Counted from the stretch's first letter, positions 8,843 through 18,106 are shown. The stretch: 64,000 nucleotides of DNA from Citromicrobium bathyomarinum (GCF_021021475.1 NZ_JAINWL010000001.1:1116001-1180000); one strand, 5' to 3'. Numbers and translations: made by a program. The notes: generated from the sequence alone by a model not told the origin.

Positions 8843-9835
8843 ATGACCGACCTGCTAGACCAAGCGCCCGCCAGCGACAAACCTCTCGAAAGCCACGACT
8901 ATGCGATCGAGGCGCGCGGACTGGTCAAGCGCTTCGGCGAGACGCTGGCGGTGAAGGGCGTGGACCTGACCGTGCCGCGCGGGGCGATCTACGGCATCCT
9001 CGGCCCCAACGGCGCGGGCAAGACCACCACTTTGCGCATGATCCTCGGCATTATCGACCCCGACGAAGGCGTCCGGCGCATCTTCGGCGAGGATCGGCCG
9101 CAGCGGATCGCGCGGCGGATCGGCTACCTGCCCGAGGAACGCGGGCTGTACCCGGCGATGAAGGCCCCCGACGCGATCGCCTTCATGGGGTCCTTGCGCG
9201 GCCTGCCCCGCGCCGAGGGCCGCAAGCGCGGGATCGCGATGATGGAGGAGTACGGCCTCGGCCACGCGGTCGACAAGAAGATCAAGGAGCTGAGCAAGGG
9301 CATGGCGCAGACCGTCCAGTTGCTCGGCACGCTGGTGCACCGGCCCGAACTGGTGATTCTGGACGAGCCGTTTTCCGGCCTCGACGCGATCAACCAGGGC
9401 AAGCTGGAAGGGCTGATCCGCCAGCTGGCAGCCGATGGCACCACGGTGATCTTCTCGACCCACGTGATCCACCATGCGGAACGCCTGTGCAGCGATGTCG
9501 CGATCATCGCGGGCGGGCAGGTGCCCTATGCCGGATCGGTCGAGGTCGCGCGCGACCGGCTGCCGCCGCAGGTGCGACTGGAGACGAAAAACGAGAGCGG
9601 CGCGTGGCGCAACGCCCTGCCCGCCAGCGCCACGCGCGATGGCGACGCGTGGATCTTCGAAGTGCCCGACACCGGGATCGAGCCGCTGCTCCGCGCGCTG
9701 ATCGAAGGCGACGCAGGCATCCGCTCACTCTCGATCGAGCGCGCCGGACTGCACGACGCCTTCGTCCAGATCGCCGGCGAGGCCGCAGCCGAGGCGATGC
9801 GAAGCGATGCCCCCCCTGAGGAGATTGCGGCATGA
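8843..9835 (+). CDS. ABC transporter ATP-binding protein (NatA-like)
   Basis: 330 residues. The ABC ATPase domain has Walker A GPNGAGKTT (about residues 54-62), a modified signature ELSKGMAQ in place of LSGGQ, Walker B LVILDEPFSGLD and the switch His in IFSTHVIHHAE. The C-terminal 90 residues are the DUF4162-like extension found in NatA-type exporters. It powers the permease encoded next, whose start overlaps this stop (ATGA). The start at 8843 (MTDLLDQAPASDK) is set by the family's N-terminus; the frame is open further upstream across queG but that is antisense. The substrate is unknown; NatAB-like systems export sodium, drugs or antimicrobial compounds. Confidence 0.88.
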   Translation: MTDLLDQAPASDKPLESHDYAIEARGLVKRFGETLAVKGVDLTVPRGAIYGILGPNGAGKTTTLRMILGIIDPDEGVRRIFGEDRPQRIARRIGYLPEERGLYPAMKAPDAIAFMGSLRGLPRAEGRKRGIAMMEEYGLGHAVDKKIKELSKGMAQTVQLLGTLVHRPELVILDEPFSGLDAINQGKLEGLIRQLAADGTTVIFSTHVIHHAERLCSDVAIIAGGQVPYAGSVEVARDRLPPQVRLETKNESGAWRNALPASATRDGDAWIFEVPDTGIEPLLRALIEGDAGIRSLSIERAGLHDAFVQIAGEAAAEAMRSDAPPEEIAA

Positions 9836-11061
9836 GCAGTTCGGCACGTCTCTCCCTGTGGCAGGCAGCATGGGTCATCGCGCGGCGCGACTTTACCGCG
9901 ATCGTGTTCAGCAAGGTGTTCCTGCTGTTCCTGATCGGCCCGCTGTTCTTCCTCGGGATTTCGGCAGGCGGCGGCTATGTCGGCGCGATGGCGGCGGACA
10001 GCGCGGACGAGCCGCAGCTCGCCGTCGCGTTCACGCCCGATGCCAATGCGGCGATCGAAAGAGTGCGCGACGAGCTGGAGCCGCTGGTCGGAATGCCCGA
10101 GGTAACGCTGGTCGATCAGGCCGACGGGGCCGATCCGCGCGCGCTGCTGGAGGATGAGGACCGCAATCTGCTCGGCGTGCTGTCGGGCAGCCTGGCCGAT
10201 CCGATGCTGACCGGCCCGAAGGAAGACGTCGAGCGGTGGGAGGGCGAAGTCGCCATCATGGTCGGCGCGGCGCGCGGCGAAGCGATCCCGCAGGCGAGAA
10301 TCGAGATCGACATGACCGACGGCGCGATCAACCGCCAGACCGCGCAGGATGCGACCGCGCGCGCAGGGATCGTGATGCTGTTCATGCTAACGATCTTCCT
10401 TGCAGGCATGGTCCTGTCCAACCTGGTCGAGGAGAAGGGCAACAAGATCATCGAGATCCTTGCCGCGGCGATCCCGATGGATGCGGTGTTCGTGGGCAAG
10501 CTGTTCGCGATGCTCGGCGTCAGCCTGGTCGGGCTGACCGTGTGGGGCGCGGCCGCCGGGGTGATCCTGATTCTGGGAGCGGGCGCTCTGCCCGTAATCC
10601 CGCCGCCCGCGGTCGGCTGGCCGCTGTTCTTCGCGCTGTTCGTGATCTATTTCGCGATGGCCTACCTGCTGATCGGGTCGGTGTTCCTCGCAGTCGGCTC
10701 GCTCGCGCCGACGGTGCGCGACGTGCAGACGGTCAGCATGCCTGCCACGATCCTGCAGCTGGTGATCTTCTTCCTCGCCAATTTCGCGGTCGGCCAGCCC
10801 GGCTCCGCGCTGGAGATCTTCGCCGCGATCTTCCCGCTGTCGAGCCCGTACATGATGGTTGCGCGCGCAGCGAAGGAAGGCGTCATGTGGTGGCACCTCG
10901 CCGCGATCGCGTGGCAGGTGCTGTGGGTCGCGATCTTCGTGAAGATCGGCGCCAGCCTGTTCCGCGCCAAGGTGCTCAAGTCGGGCACCGCCGGGCGGGA
11001 CAAGGGCGCGAGGCGCAGGGGCCTGCTGGGGTTGTTCGGCGGCACCGCCAATCAGTCCTGA
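9832..11061 (+). CDS. ABC-2 type permease (NatB-like)
   Basis: 409 residues. One transmembrane segment lies near residues 22-45, a large extracytoplasmic loop fills about 50-175, and five or so hydrophobic segments fill the C-terminal half. The sequence LSNLVEEKGNKIIEILAAAI just after TM2 is the typical ABC-2/NatB coupling region. It forms the membrane channel with the ATPase encoded upstream (4-bp overlap, translational coupling). The basic tail (RDKGARRRG) is presumably cytoplasmic. No other gene of the transporter is visible; the next gene starts after 91 bp and has its own ribosome site. Confidence 0.87.
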   Translation: MSSSARLSLWQAAWVIARRDFTAIVFSKVFLLFLIGPLFFLGISAGGGYVGAMAADSADEPQLAVAFTPDANAAIERVRDELEPLVGMPEVTLVDQADGADPRALLEDEDRNLLGVLSGSLADPMLTGPKEDVERWEGEVAIMVGAARGEAIPQARIEIDMTDGAINRQTAQDATARAGIVMLFMLTIFLAGMVLSNLVEEKGNKIIEILAAAIPMDAVFVGKLFAMLGVSLVGLTVWGAAAGVILILGAGALPVIPPPAVGWPLFFALFVIYFAMAYLLIGSVFLAVGSLAPTVRDVQTVSMPATILQLVIFFLANFAVGQPGSALEIFAAIFPLSSPYMMVARAAKEGVMWWHLAAIAWQVLWVAIFVKIGASLFRAKVLKSGTAGRDKGARRRGLLGLFGGTANQS

Positions 11062-11074
11062 TTAGGAACCTACC

Positions 11075-11105
11075 TTGACTTGAGCGGCAGGTTGGGCAGG
11101 ATGCT
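11075..11105 (+). promoter_or_regulatory. possible sigma-70 promoter of the P450 gene
   Basis: A TTGACT box at 11075 is a good -35 match. The -10 side (GATGCT at 11100) is poor and the spacing is slightly long. This is the only promoter-like signal in the 91-bp gap before the CYP153 gene. Weak support. Confidence 0.25.
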
Positions 11106-11152
11106 CTTACGTCACGGTGCGCCCATGCAGGCACGCCGGACGCGAGAGAGGA

Positions 11153-12490
11153 ATGCCCATGGCTACCATCGCCCAATCCCCCGCTGGCACGCACCAGTGG
11201 AGCCGATCGCCCAGCCCGCATGAAGCGCTGGAGGCGCACTACGCGGCCAATCCGGACACGCGCCCACCGCATCCGCACAAGTGGGACACCAGCCGCAGCG
11301 ACATCTATTTCGAGAATCGGTGGGAGCCGATCTTCAAGGAGATGCGCGCGGCGGGCCCGGTGCATTACATCCCCGAAAGCCCCTTCGGCCCCTACTGGTC
11401 GGTGGTCGGCCACAAGGCGGTCCAGCATACCGAGGCGCTGCCCGACATCTTCTCCTCGAGCTGGGAATATGGCGGCATCACCATCCTCGACGATCTGCCC
11501 GACATTCCCGAAGAAGAGCGGATGCGGCTGCCGATGTTCATCGCGATGGACCGGCCCAAGCATACCGGCCAGCGCAAGACCGTGGCCCCCGCCTTCACCC
11601 CGGCGGAGATGAAGCGGCTGGAAGACGACATCCGCCAGCGCACCGGCGAAACGCTGGACGCGCTGCCGCGTGGCCAGGTGTTCGACTGGGTCAACACCGT
11701 CTCCATCCCGCTGACCACCGGAATGCTGGCGATTTTGTTCGACTTCCCGTGGGAAGACCGCGACCTGCTGACCCACTGGTCCGACTGGGCGGGCGACACC
11801 GAACTGGCGACCGTGCGCGCGCTCGACGAGACTCGGCGCGGGATGCTCCACGAGATGGCGGCCTATTTCCAGCTGCTGTGGGCCGAGCGGGCGCAGAAGG
11901 GCGAAGCGCCGGACCTGATCAGCCGGATGATCCATTCGCCTGCGATGAACCAGATGGAGCCGCAGGAATTCATGGGCAATCTGGTGCTGCTGATCGTCGG
12001 CGGCAACGACACCACGCGCAACACCATGAGCGGGATCGTGCATGCATTCGATCGCTTCCCCGACCAGCGCAAAGCTTTCGAGGAAGACGCGAGCCTGATC
12101 CCCAACGCGGTGCAGGAATGCATCCGTTACCAGACGCCCCTCAAGCACATGCGCCGCACCGCGACGCAGGATACCGAGCTGTTCGGCCAGAACATCGCGG
12201 CAGGCGACAAGGTGCTGCTGTGGTACAATTCGGCCAATCGGGACGAGAGCGTGTTCGAGGATGCCGAAAAGCTCGACATCACGCGCGAGAACGCCCGGCG
12301 ACACCTCGCCTTCGGCTACGGCATCCACCGCTGCGTGGGCGCGCGGCTCGCCGAGCTGCAGTTGCGCGTGCTGCTGGAGGAGATGCACAAGCGCCGCCTG
12401 CGCGTGCACGTCGCGGGCGATGTGCAGCGGGTGCGCGCCAACTTCGTCGAGGGCTTCCGCAAGTTGGAGGTCGAGGTCACCGAGTTCTAG
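11153..12490 (+). CDS. cytochrome P450, CYP153-like alkane terminal hydroxylase
   Basis: 445 residues. The haem-binding loop FGYGIHRCVGARLAE places the Cys ligand at residue 394. The I-helix LIVGGNDTTRN (about 279-289) followed by TMSG and the segment TPLKHMRRTATQDTEL are characteristic of CYP153, soluble class I P450s that hydroxylate the terminal carbon of medium-chain alkanes and fatty acids. The start at 11153 has GAGAGAGGA directly upstream. The usual ferredoxin and ferredoxin reductase genes are not adjacent; the nearest candidate reductase is at 6367-7608. Assignment to CYP153 is by motif recognition, not by alignment; the broader P450 call is certain. Confidence 0.88.
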   Translation: MPMATIAQSPAGTHQWSRSPSPHEALEAHYAANPDTRPPHPHKWDTSRSDIYFENRWEPIFKEMRAAGPVHYIPESPFGPYWSVVGHKAVQHTEALPDIFSSSWEYGGITILDDLPDIPEEERMRLPMFIAMDRPKHTGQRKTVAPAFTPAEMKRLEDDIRQRTGETLDALPRGQVFDWVNTVSIPLTTGMLAILFDFPWEDRDLLTHWSDWAGDTELATVRALDETRRGMLHEMAAYFQLLWAERAQKGEAPDLISRMIHSPAMNQMEPQEFMGNLVLLIVGGNDTTRNTMSGIVHAFDRFPDQRKAFEEDASLIPNAVQECIRYQTPLKHMRRTATQDTELFGQNIAAGDKVLLWYNSANRDESVFEDAEKLDITRENARRHLAFGYGIHRCVGARLAELQLRVLLEEMHKRRLRVHVAGDVQRVRANFVEGFRKLEVEVTEF

Positions 12491-12571
12491 CAAGGCGGCG
12501 CATCCGGCGGCGCGCGGGCTTCGTATCTCCTTCAGCGTCCCTACATGGACACTATGCGAGAGAATGATGCC

Positions 12572-13066
12572 ATGACCCGACCGACCGCCAATCGCCGCTC
12601 CGCACTCGCCCTGTTTGGGGGCGGTGTCGCCAGTCTCGCGCTTGTCGCCTGCGGGCGCAGCGCCGAGGCGAAGAGCTTCCCCGTCAGCCGCAGCGAAGCC
12701 GAATGGCGCAAGCGGCTGACCAAGGCCGAATTCTACGTGCTGCGCGAGGAAGGCACGGAGCGCGCCTACAGCTCTCCGCTCGACAAGGAAAAGCGCGCCG
12801 GGACCTTCGCCTGCGCGGGCTGCGGCAACGCGGTCTATTCGAGCAAGCACAAATACGACAGCGGCACCGGCTGGCCCAGCTTCTGGCAGCCGATCCGCAG
12901 CGGGGCGGTGGGCACCTCCACCGACTACAAGATCGGCGTGCCCCGCACCGAAGTACACTGCGCACGCTGCGGCGGGCATCTGGGGCATATTTTCAACGAC
13001 GGCCCGCGGCCGACCGGCAAGCGCCACTGCATCAACGGCGTCGCGCTGGACTTCAAACCCGCCTAG
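12572..13066 (+). CDS. msrB: peptide-methionine (R)-S-oxide reductase, exported lipoprotein form
   Basis: 164 residues from this start. MsrB reduces the R-epimer of methionine sulfoxide in proteins. Zinc ligands are in CAGC and CARC, and the resolving/catalytic region RHCINGVALDF carries the active-site Cys near the C-terminus. Unlike cytosolic MsrB, the N-terminus has NRRSALALFGGG and a lipobox (LALVAC), so the mature enzyme should be a membrane-anchored periplasmic lipoprotein, possibly via Tat. In-frame ATGs at 12545 and 12554 could add 6-9 residues; 12572 gives the most compact signal. The 3' end overlaps the convergent gene by 4 bp. A lipoprotein MsrA is encoded at 31938-32633. Confidence 0.9.
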   Translation: MTRPTANRRSALALFGGGVASLALVACGRSAEAKSFPVSRSEAEWRKRLTKAEFYVLREEGTERAYSSPLDKEKRAGTFACAGCGNAVYSSKHKYDSGTGWPSFWQPIRSGAVGTSTDYKIGVPRTEVHCARCGGHLGHIFNDGPRPTGKRHCINGVALDFKPA

Positions 13067-14832
13067 TCGCGCACTTTCCACACGCGGAAGCTGGCAGGCG
13101 CACCGGTTTCGACCCTCTCCAGCCAGTCCGGCGCATCATCCGCCAGCAGCCGTGCGGCAAAGCTGCGCGCGCCGCCGCGCCGGGCGTACAGGTCGGGCTC
13201 GGCCAGATCGTCGCACAGCACCAGATAGTCCGCGCCATAGCTGCGCAGGATCGTGCGCGAGAGCTTGGGCTCGACCAGAAACGCGCCGATCACGTCGTGC
13301 ATCGCCGCCTCGGCGCGATGGTGCCCGGTGGCGATCACGCTGTGTCCGGTTTCGAGCAGCACGCTCGGCCCGATATCGAGCGGGGCGAAGACCGTGCCCT
13401 TCGGCAGTGCATTCAGGCGCGCGGCGCTGGCCTGCAGGTCGCACGAACTCTCGACGATACCGGCGGCCTGCGTTCCGGCCGCCTCGCCGCCGACCTGCGC
13501 GGTGAGGCGGGGTGCGGGCGGCGCGCTCGAGGCGAGGTTCTCCGCCAGCGCGACCGGGGCCATCGGCAACAGCGCGAGCAGGGTCGCCACGCCGACCGCG
13601 ATCTTGGGAGTCGGCTTGCGCGCAGTACGCAGGCGGTGCAGCGCCTCGCCCAGCAGCCAGGCGAGCGGAACCGTCGCCAGCAGGGATGCGAACGCGAGCG
13701 AGCGCGAAACCAGCAGGCCCAGCGCCAGCGTGCCTGCAAACAGCAGCACGAACTCGCCCAGCTGCGCGCGCTGTGGCAGCGGGGCGCGCAGCCACAGCCG
13801 CACCGCAACCGCGAAGGCGAGCGCGAGCTGGAGCAGCGCCGGTATGATCGTGGCGGTCTGATCCCATACCGGGCGCCCCTCGATCACGTTGACGTACCAG
13901 TAATCGTGTACCAGCGGGTCGAGCGAGCCGAACGGCGTGGTCAGGCACTCGGGCGAGGCTGCGCCGAACAGGGCGACGCCGCCTGCGCCGATCGCTCCCA
14001 GCGCGCCGAGCACCGCGATCGGCGGCAGCGGGCGCGCATGGCTCAGCACACTGGTGCCGAGCGCGACGACGAGGAAAAACCCCAGATGCGCCGGGGTGAT
14101 CGCGTCGCAATATTGCGCAGCCTGCGGCCAGCCCCGGGTCGCGAGATAGAGCACGATCAGCCCGCCTGCGAGCGCCTGCAGGTAATGGGTCAGGCCAAGG
14201 CGCGTCGACGGATCGCGCAACCAGCGCAGCGCGAGGATCGCACCCACCAGTGCGGCCAGCGGCAGCCCCTCAATGGAAATCATCAGGCCACTCGCCATCG
14301 CAAGCCCCGCGACGATCGGCCCGCGCGGGTTGTCGCGTTGCGACAGGCCCCAGAAGGCGGCGGCGAAGCAGGCGATCTGCCAGCCATGATGGTCGATCCG
14401 CAAAGGTTGGAACTGATACGAGAGCAGCGGCATCATCCCTGCGACCAGTACCGCCCACCCGCCCGTCTCACGCCCGAACAGGCGGATCGCGACCGGCGCG
14501 ACGAACGCCATCGCGACCAGCAGGGTCAGCAGCGGCACCGCAATCAGGGCCACGCCTTCGGCAGCGCTTTGCCCGACCAGCGGGGTCAGGGCGCCGATGA
14601 CCAGCGCCAGCGGAATGTCGACCAGCCGCGACCAGTGCATCGGCACCTCGCGCAAGGGATCGATCCGGTGCTGGTCGAGATCGAACCAGCCCTGTCCGCC
14701 CAGCAGATCGCGCACCTGCACGAGGCGCAGGATGTCGTCGGGATCGGGAAACTGCCAGTGCGCGATGCGCCCGGCCGATACCAGCAAGAGAATGAGCGCG
14801 AGCAACGCCCACATCCGCACGATATGCGGCAT
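13063..14832 (-). CDS. GT-C type membrane glycosyltransferase-like protein
   Basis: 589 residues with about a dozen hydrophobic segments and a hydrophilic C-terminal domain of about 140 residues. The first extracytoplasmic loop after TM1 has the acidic motif DPDD and the downstream MHWSRLVD; RIDHHGWQ follows TM segments near residue 165. These recall the acidic and HH motifs of STT3/AglB and other GT-C enzymes that use polyprenyl-phosphate sugars on the periplasmic side. No close functional assignment is possible by eye. The start at 14832 (MPHIVRMWALL) leaves 37 bp after the GtrA gene. It is the last gene of a three-gene minus-strand unit and overlaps convergent msrB by 4 bp. Confidence 0.65.
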   Translation of the reverse strand: MPHIVRMWALLALILLLVSAGRIAHWQFPDPDDILRLVQVRDLLGGQGWFDLDQHRIDPLREVPMHWSRLVDIPLALVIGALTPLVGQSAAEGVALIAVPLLTLLVAMAFVAPVAIRLFGRETGGWAVLVAGMMPLLSYQFQPLRIDHHGWQIACFAAAFWGLSQRDNPRGPIVAGLAMASGLMISIEGLPLAALVGAILALRWLRDPSTRLGLTHYLQALAGGLIVLYLATRGWPQAAQYCDAITPAHLGFFLVVALGTSVLSHARPLPPIAVLGALGAIGAGGVALFGAASPECLTTPFGSLDPLVHDYWYVNVIEGRPVWDQTATIIPALLQLALAFAVAVRLWLRAPLPQRAQLGEFVLLFAGTLALGLLVSRSLAFASLLATVPLAWLLGEALHRLRTARKPTPKIAVGVATLLALLPMAPVALAENLASSAPPAPRLTAQVGGEAAGTQAAGIVESSCDLQASAARLNALPKGTVFAPLDIGPSVLLETGHSVIATGHHRAEAAMHDVIGAFLVEPKLSRTILRSYGADYLVLCDDLAEPDLYARRGGARSFAARLLADDAPDWLERVETGAPASFRVWKVRD

Positions 14833-14869
14833 ATCGGCAAAGCTTGGGCGCGGCAGGCTGGTGCCCGCA

Positions 14870-15280
14870 CTAGGCGAGCGCACGAAACACCACCACGTTG
14901 CGCAGCCACCAGGTGAGCGCGAAGCTGAGCACGATTGCAACCAGCTTGCCCGCGCGCGGATCGATCGACAGCGCCTGCGCTGCGGCGACGGTGCCGGTAG
15001 TCAGCGCCAGCCCGGCGAGTGCGGAGACGACGAACAGCACCTTCTGGCGCGTGCGCGCGATCCCGCTCTGTGCAACGCGCCCGGTAAAGACCGCGCGGCT
15101 CGAGAGCAGCCAGTGCGCGAGGATGCCCAGCGTATAGCCCGCCGCCGACGCAGGCGTTGCGGCGAGGCCCAGCGCCATCAGGCCGAGGAAGGAACCCATA
15201 TCGACCGCCAGCGCCCCCACGCTTGCGAGCAGGTAGCGCAGGATCGTCAGATCGCTCAGCCGGTGCAGCATGGCCTGCAT
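14870..15280 (-). CDS. GtrA-family membrane protein
   Basis: 136 residues with four predicted transmembrane segments. The family helps move or position polyprenyl-phosphate-linked sugars (bactoprenol-glucose, decaprenyl-phosphoarabinose) across the inner membrane. Typical are the N-terminal LTILRYLLASVGALAVDMGSF and the C-terminal FALTWWLRNVVVFR. The start at 15280 has a strong GGAAGGG site 7 nt upstream. It sits between the FAD enzyme (24-bp gap) and the GT-C-like gene, so the three probably act on one lipid-linked sugar. Confidence 0.85.
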   Translation of the reverse strand: MQAMLHRLSDLTILRYLLASVGALAVDMGSFLGLMALGLAATPASAAGYTLGILAHWLLSSRAVFTGRVAQSGIARTRQKVLFVVSALAGLALTTGTVAAAQALSIDPRAGKLVAIVLSFALTWWLRNVVVFRALA

Positions 15281-15304
15281 GTGCGTGCCCTTCCCAGTAT
15301 CTCG

Positions 15305-16918
15305 TCAGGCGGCGCGGCGCTTGTCGGCGTCGCTTTCGCCATCCTCGACGATGCGGGTCGGCACGTCGCGCATCGAGTTGAGCGCGGCGGCCTGATCGGT
15401 CGTCACGGATTCGCGGGCAGGCAGCGCCTTGTCCGCGCCCTCGTCGCCCGCTTCGTGGTATTCGGCATCCTCGTTGACGCACCAGATGTCGTAGACGCGC
15501 GCGCCGGCGAGGATGTTCTCGACCGTCAGCATCGCGGTCATCATCGCGTGATCCTGGTTGTTGTAGCGGTGCATGCCGTTGCGCCCGACAAGGTGAAGCG
15601 TCGGATATTTCGCCTCCAGCTCGCCGCGCATCGCGGCGACATTGGCGGCGTAATCCTCGTCATAGACGGGATAGGCCTTTTCCTGCCGAACGACCGCGCC
15701 GCCCTTGACCTTCTTCGGGTCGAGCAGGCCGAGCACCTTCATCTCGGTGGTCGCCAGCTCGATCAGGTCGGCATCGTCCATCGACCACAGCCCGTCGCCT
15801 TCGAAGCAGAAATATTCGAGGCCGACGCAGGCCATCTTTTCGTCCGGGATCATCTCGGGCGACCAGCTGCGGAAGTTCTGCACACGGCCGACCTTCACCT
15901 TGCTGTCGTGAATGTAGATCCAGTTGTCGGGGAACAGGTCTTCCCCCTCCACCATCAGCGCGACGGTCAGGAAGTCGCGGTAGCGCAGATTGCTGCCGTT
16001 CCAGCTGGTCTCGGGCAGCGGATGCAGCCGCGCGCCAAGCTCGCGCATCGGCGCGGAGCTGATCGCGTGGGCGGCGTTGACGACGATCTTCGATCCGTCC
16101 TTGCCCACCGCGCTCATCCGCCAGCCGCCCTCGCCATCGCTGGCGAGCTGTTCGAGGCCATGGCCCATAATGACCTGCCCCCTCCCGCTGGCGATAATCT
16201 TGTCGCGCGCGGCTTCCCACATCATGCCCGGGCCCTGGCGCGGATAGCGGAAGCTTTCGAGCAGGGTCTTGGCCTGCATCCCGTCATTGGGTTTCTTGTT
16301 CAGGCCGAGGCTGCGCTTCAGCCCGTCGACCACCGCGCCCATCAGCGAAAGCCCCTTGATCCGCTGCGCCGCCCAGTCCGCGCTCATCTCGTCGCAGGGC
16401 ATGCCCCACACCTTCTCGGTATAGGTCTTGAAGAAGATCGAATAGAGCTTTTTGCCGAACTGGTTGGTGGTCCAGTCCTCGAAGCTCTTCACATCGCGGT
16501 TGGGGAAGGCACGCGCCCACAGGTAGCTGGCCATGCACATGGTCGAGCGCCACAGGCCGAGGTTACGCAGCGCCTCGAACGCGCGCAGCGGGTAGGAGTA
16601 GAACTTGCCCTCGTAATAGATGCGGCTCATCCGCGGGCGCTCGATGAAGTCGTCGGGCAGTATCTCGTTCCACAGGTCGACGACCTGCTGCGACTTGGAG
16701 AAGAACCGGTGCCCGCCGATATCGAAGCGATAGCCCTCATGCTCCACGGTGCGGCTGATGCCGCCCACGTAGGTCTGGTCCTTCTCGATGATGGCCACGC
16801 TCTTGCCCGCCTTGGTCAGCAGGTAGCCTGCGGTGAGCCCTGCGGGGCCTGCACCGATGATAGCCACGTCTACATCGATTGACGGGACATTGAGAGCTGG
16901 TCGGTTCGCTTCGGTCAT
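15305..16918 (-). CDS. FAD-dependent oxidoreductase, UDP-galactopyranose mutase/protoporphyrinogen oxidase-like
   Basis: 537 residues. The N-terminal FAD-binding Rossmann motif VAIIGAGPAGLTAGYLL (residues 18-34) is followed by YVGGISRTVEHEGYRFDIGG, the glycine-rich segment seen in amine oxidase/UGM-like flavoproteins. The C-terminal LHLVGRNGMHRYNNQDHAMM resembles the second FAD contact of this superfamily. It is cytosolic or membrane-peripheral. UGM-like members interconvert pyranose and furanose sugar nucleotides; other members are desaturases. Position at the head of the GtrA/GT-C unit argues for sugar modification, but the substrate is inferred only. The acidic C-terminal tail (about 45 residues) is extra relative to the core fold. 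Confidence 0.75.
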   Translation of the reverse strand: MTEANRPALNVPSIDVDVAIIGAGPAGLTAGYLLTKAGKSVAIIEKDQTYVGGISRTVEHEGYRFDIGGHRFFSKSQQVVDLWNEILPDDFIERPRMSRIYYEGKFYSYPLRAFEALRNLGLWRSTMCMASYLWARAFPNRDVKSFEDWTTNQFGKKLYSIFFKTYTEKVWGMPCDEMSADWAAQRIKGLSLMGAVVDGLKRSLGLNKKPNDGMQAKTLLESFRYPRQGPGMMWEAARDKIIASGRGQVIMGHGLEQLASDGEGGWRMSAVGKDGSKIVVNAAHAISSAPMRELGARLHPLPETSWNGSNLRYRDFLTVALMVEGEDLFPDNWIYIHDSKVKVGRVQNFRSWSPEMIPDEKMACVGLEYFCFEGDGLWSMDDADLIELATTEMKVLGLLDPKKVKGGAVVRQEKAYPVYDEDYAANVAAMRGELEAKYPTLHLVGRNGMHRYNNQDHAMMTAMLTVENILAGARVYDIWCVNEDAEYHEAGDEGADKALPARESVTTDQAAALNSMRDVPTRIVEDGESDADKRRAA

Positions 16919-17006
16919 CAGACCCCCCGGTTGCGGTTCGCTTGACCGGGGAGTGAAGGAAATTGGTTAGGGAGCCGTAAACGAAAGCCCTGGCCGCGCG
17001 GCCACG

Positions 17007-18059
17007 CTATTCGAGAATTTCGAGCATCCGATCATAGGCAGGGCGCCAGTTTCCGCCCCATTCGGCCAGCCATTCCTCACTGTAATAGGTCGAGGCGTAG
17101 CGTGCGCCGTCGTCGCACAGCAGCGTGACGATGCTGCCGGTCTGCCCGGCGGAGGCCATTTCCTCGATCAGCTGAAGGCAGGCGAACAGGTTGGTGCCGG
17201 TCGATCCGCCGACCTTGCGGCCCAGCGTCTTCGACAGGGCGAACATCGCGCCGATCGAGTCGGCATCCTGAACCGCGATCATCCGGTCGATCACGCCCGG
17301 CTCGAAGCTGGGTTCGACCCGCGCCCGCCCGATCCCCTCGATCCGGCATTCGCAGCGACCGTCCAGCGTCTCGACCGCGCGGTCGGCGTAGTGGCGATGG
17401 AAGACCGAGCCTGCGGGATCGGCGACGCACAGCTGCGTCGGGCGGCGCTGATACCGGATATAGCGGCCCAGCGTGGCCGACGTGCCGCCGGTGCCCGCGC
17501 CGCACACGATCCACGTGGGATCGGGATGATCCTCCTCGCTCATCTGCGAGAAGATGCTTTGCGCGATGTTGTTGTTGCCGCGCCAGTCGGTCGCCCGCTC
17601 GGCGTAGGTGAACTGGTCGAGGTAATGCCCGCCGGTCTCCGCCGCGAGCCGCTCCGATTCCGCGTAGACCATGCCCGGATCTTCGACCGGATGAATCTGC
17701 CCGCCGTAGAACCGGATCTGCTCCAGCTTCGCCTCGGCGGTACTAGCAGGCACCACCGCGATGAACGGCAGGTCGAGCAGTTTGGCGAAATAGGCTTCGG
17801 AGACCGCGGTCGAGCCCGAGGACGCTTCGATCAGCGTGGTGCCCTCGCCGATCCAACCGTTGCACAGCCCGTAGAGGAACAGCGACCGGGCGAGCCGGTG
17901 CTTGAGGCTGCCCGTGGGGTGCGAGCTTTCGTCTTTCAGATAAAGCTCGATCCCCCGGCAATGCGGCAGCGGCACACGGATCAGGTGCGTATCGGAGGAG
18001 CGGTTGTAGTCCGCTTCGATCAGGCGGATTGCGCGGTTGAGCCATGTTTCCCGGGTCAT
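17007..18059 (-). CDS. PLP-dependent cysteine synthase-family enzyme (cysteine desulfhydrase Cds1-like)
   Basis: 350 residues, fold-type II PLP enzyme. The Schiff-base Lys is in [12 protein letters not shown] (near residue 50); the substrate-binding loop is [12 protein letters not shown] and the phosphate-binding Gly-rich loop is [15 protein letters not shown]. The C-terminal [14 protein letters not shown] matches the family. The divergent segment order resembles Cds1-type enzymes that release sulfide and pyruvate from cysteine rather than O-acetylserine sulfhydrylases (usually about 310 residues). The start at 18059 ([13 protein letters not shown]) was chosen because upstream codons run into the tRNA gene. 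No Cys-biosynthesis genes are adjacent. Confidence 0.75.
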   Translation of the reverse strand: MTRETWLNRAIRLIEADYNRSSDTHLIRVPLPHCRGIELYLKDESSHPTGSLKHRLARSLFLYGLCNGWIGEGTTLIEASSGSTAVSEAYFAKLLDLPFIAVVPASTAEAKLEQIRFYGGQIHPVEDPGMVYAESERLAAETGGHYLDQFTYAERATDWRGNNNIAQSIFSQMSEEDHPDPTWIVCGAGTGGTSATLGRYIRYQRRPTQLCVADPAGSVFHRHYADRAVETLDGRCECRIEGIGRARVEPSFEPGVIDRMIAVQDADSIGAMFALSKTLGRKVGGSTGTNLFACLQLIEEMASAGQTGSIVTLLCDDGARYASTYYSEEWLAEWGGNWRPAYDRMLEILE

Positions 18060-18106
18060 GCGCGCGCCTGTGCGGCATGCGCATGGCGAGGGCAAGGCCT
18101 CGGCAA

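Noticed and set aside
16964-16978. CtrA-like TTAA-N7-TTAA match (TTAG-N7-TAAA) upstream of the FAD enzyme gene
   Set aside because: Only six of eight positions match and the downstream gene is not a known CtrA target.
16991-17004. TGGCCGCGCGGCCA palindrome after the PLP enzyme gene, considered as a terminator
   Set aside because: GC palindromes of this length are common in GC-rich DNA; only a 5-bp stem can form and no T-run follows.
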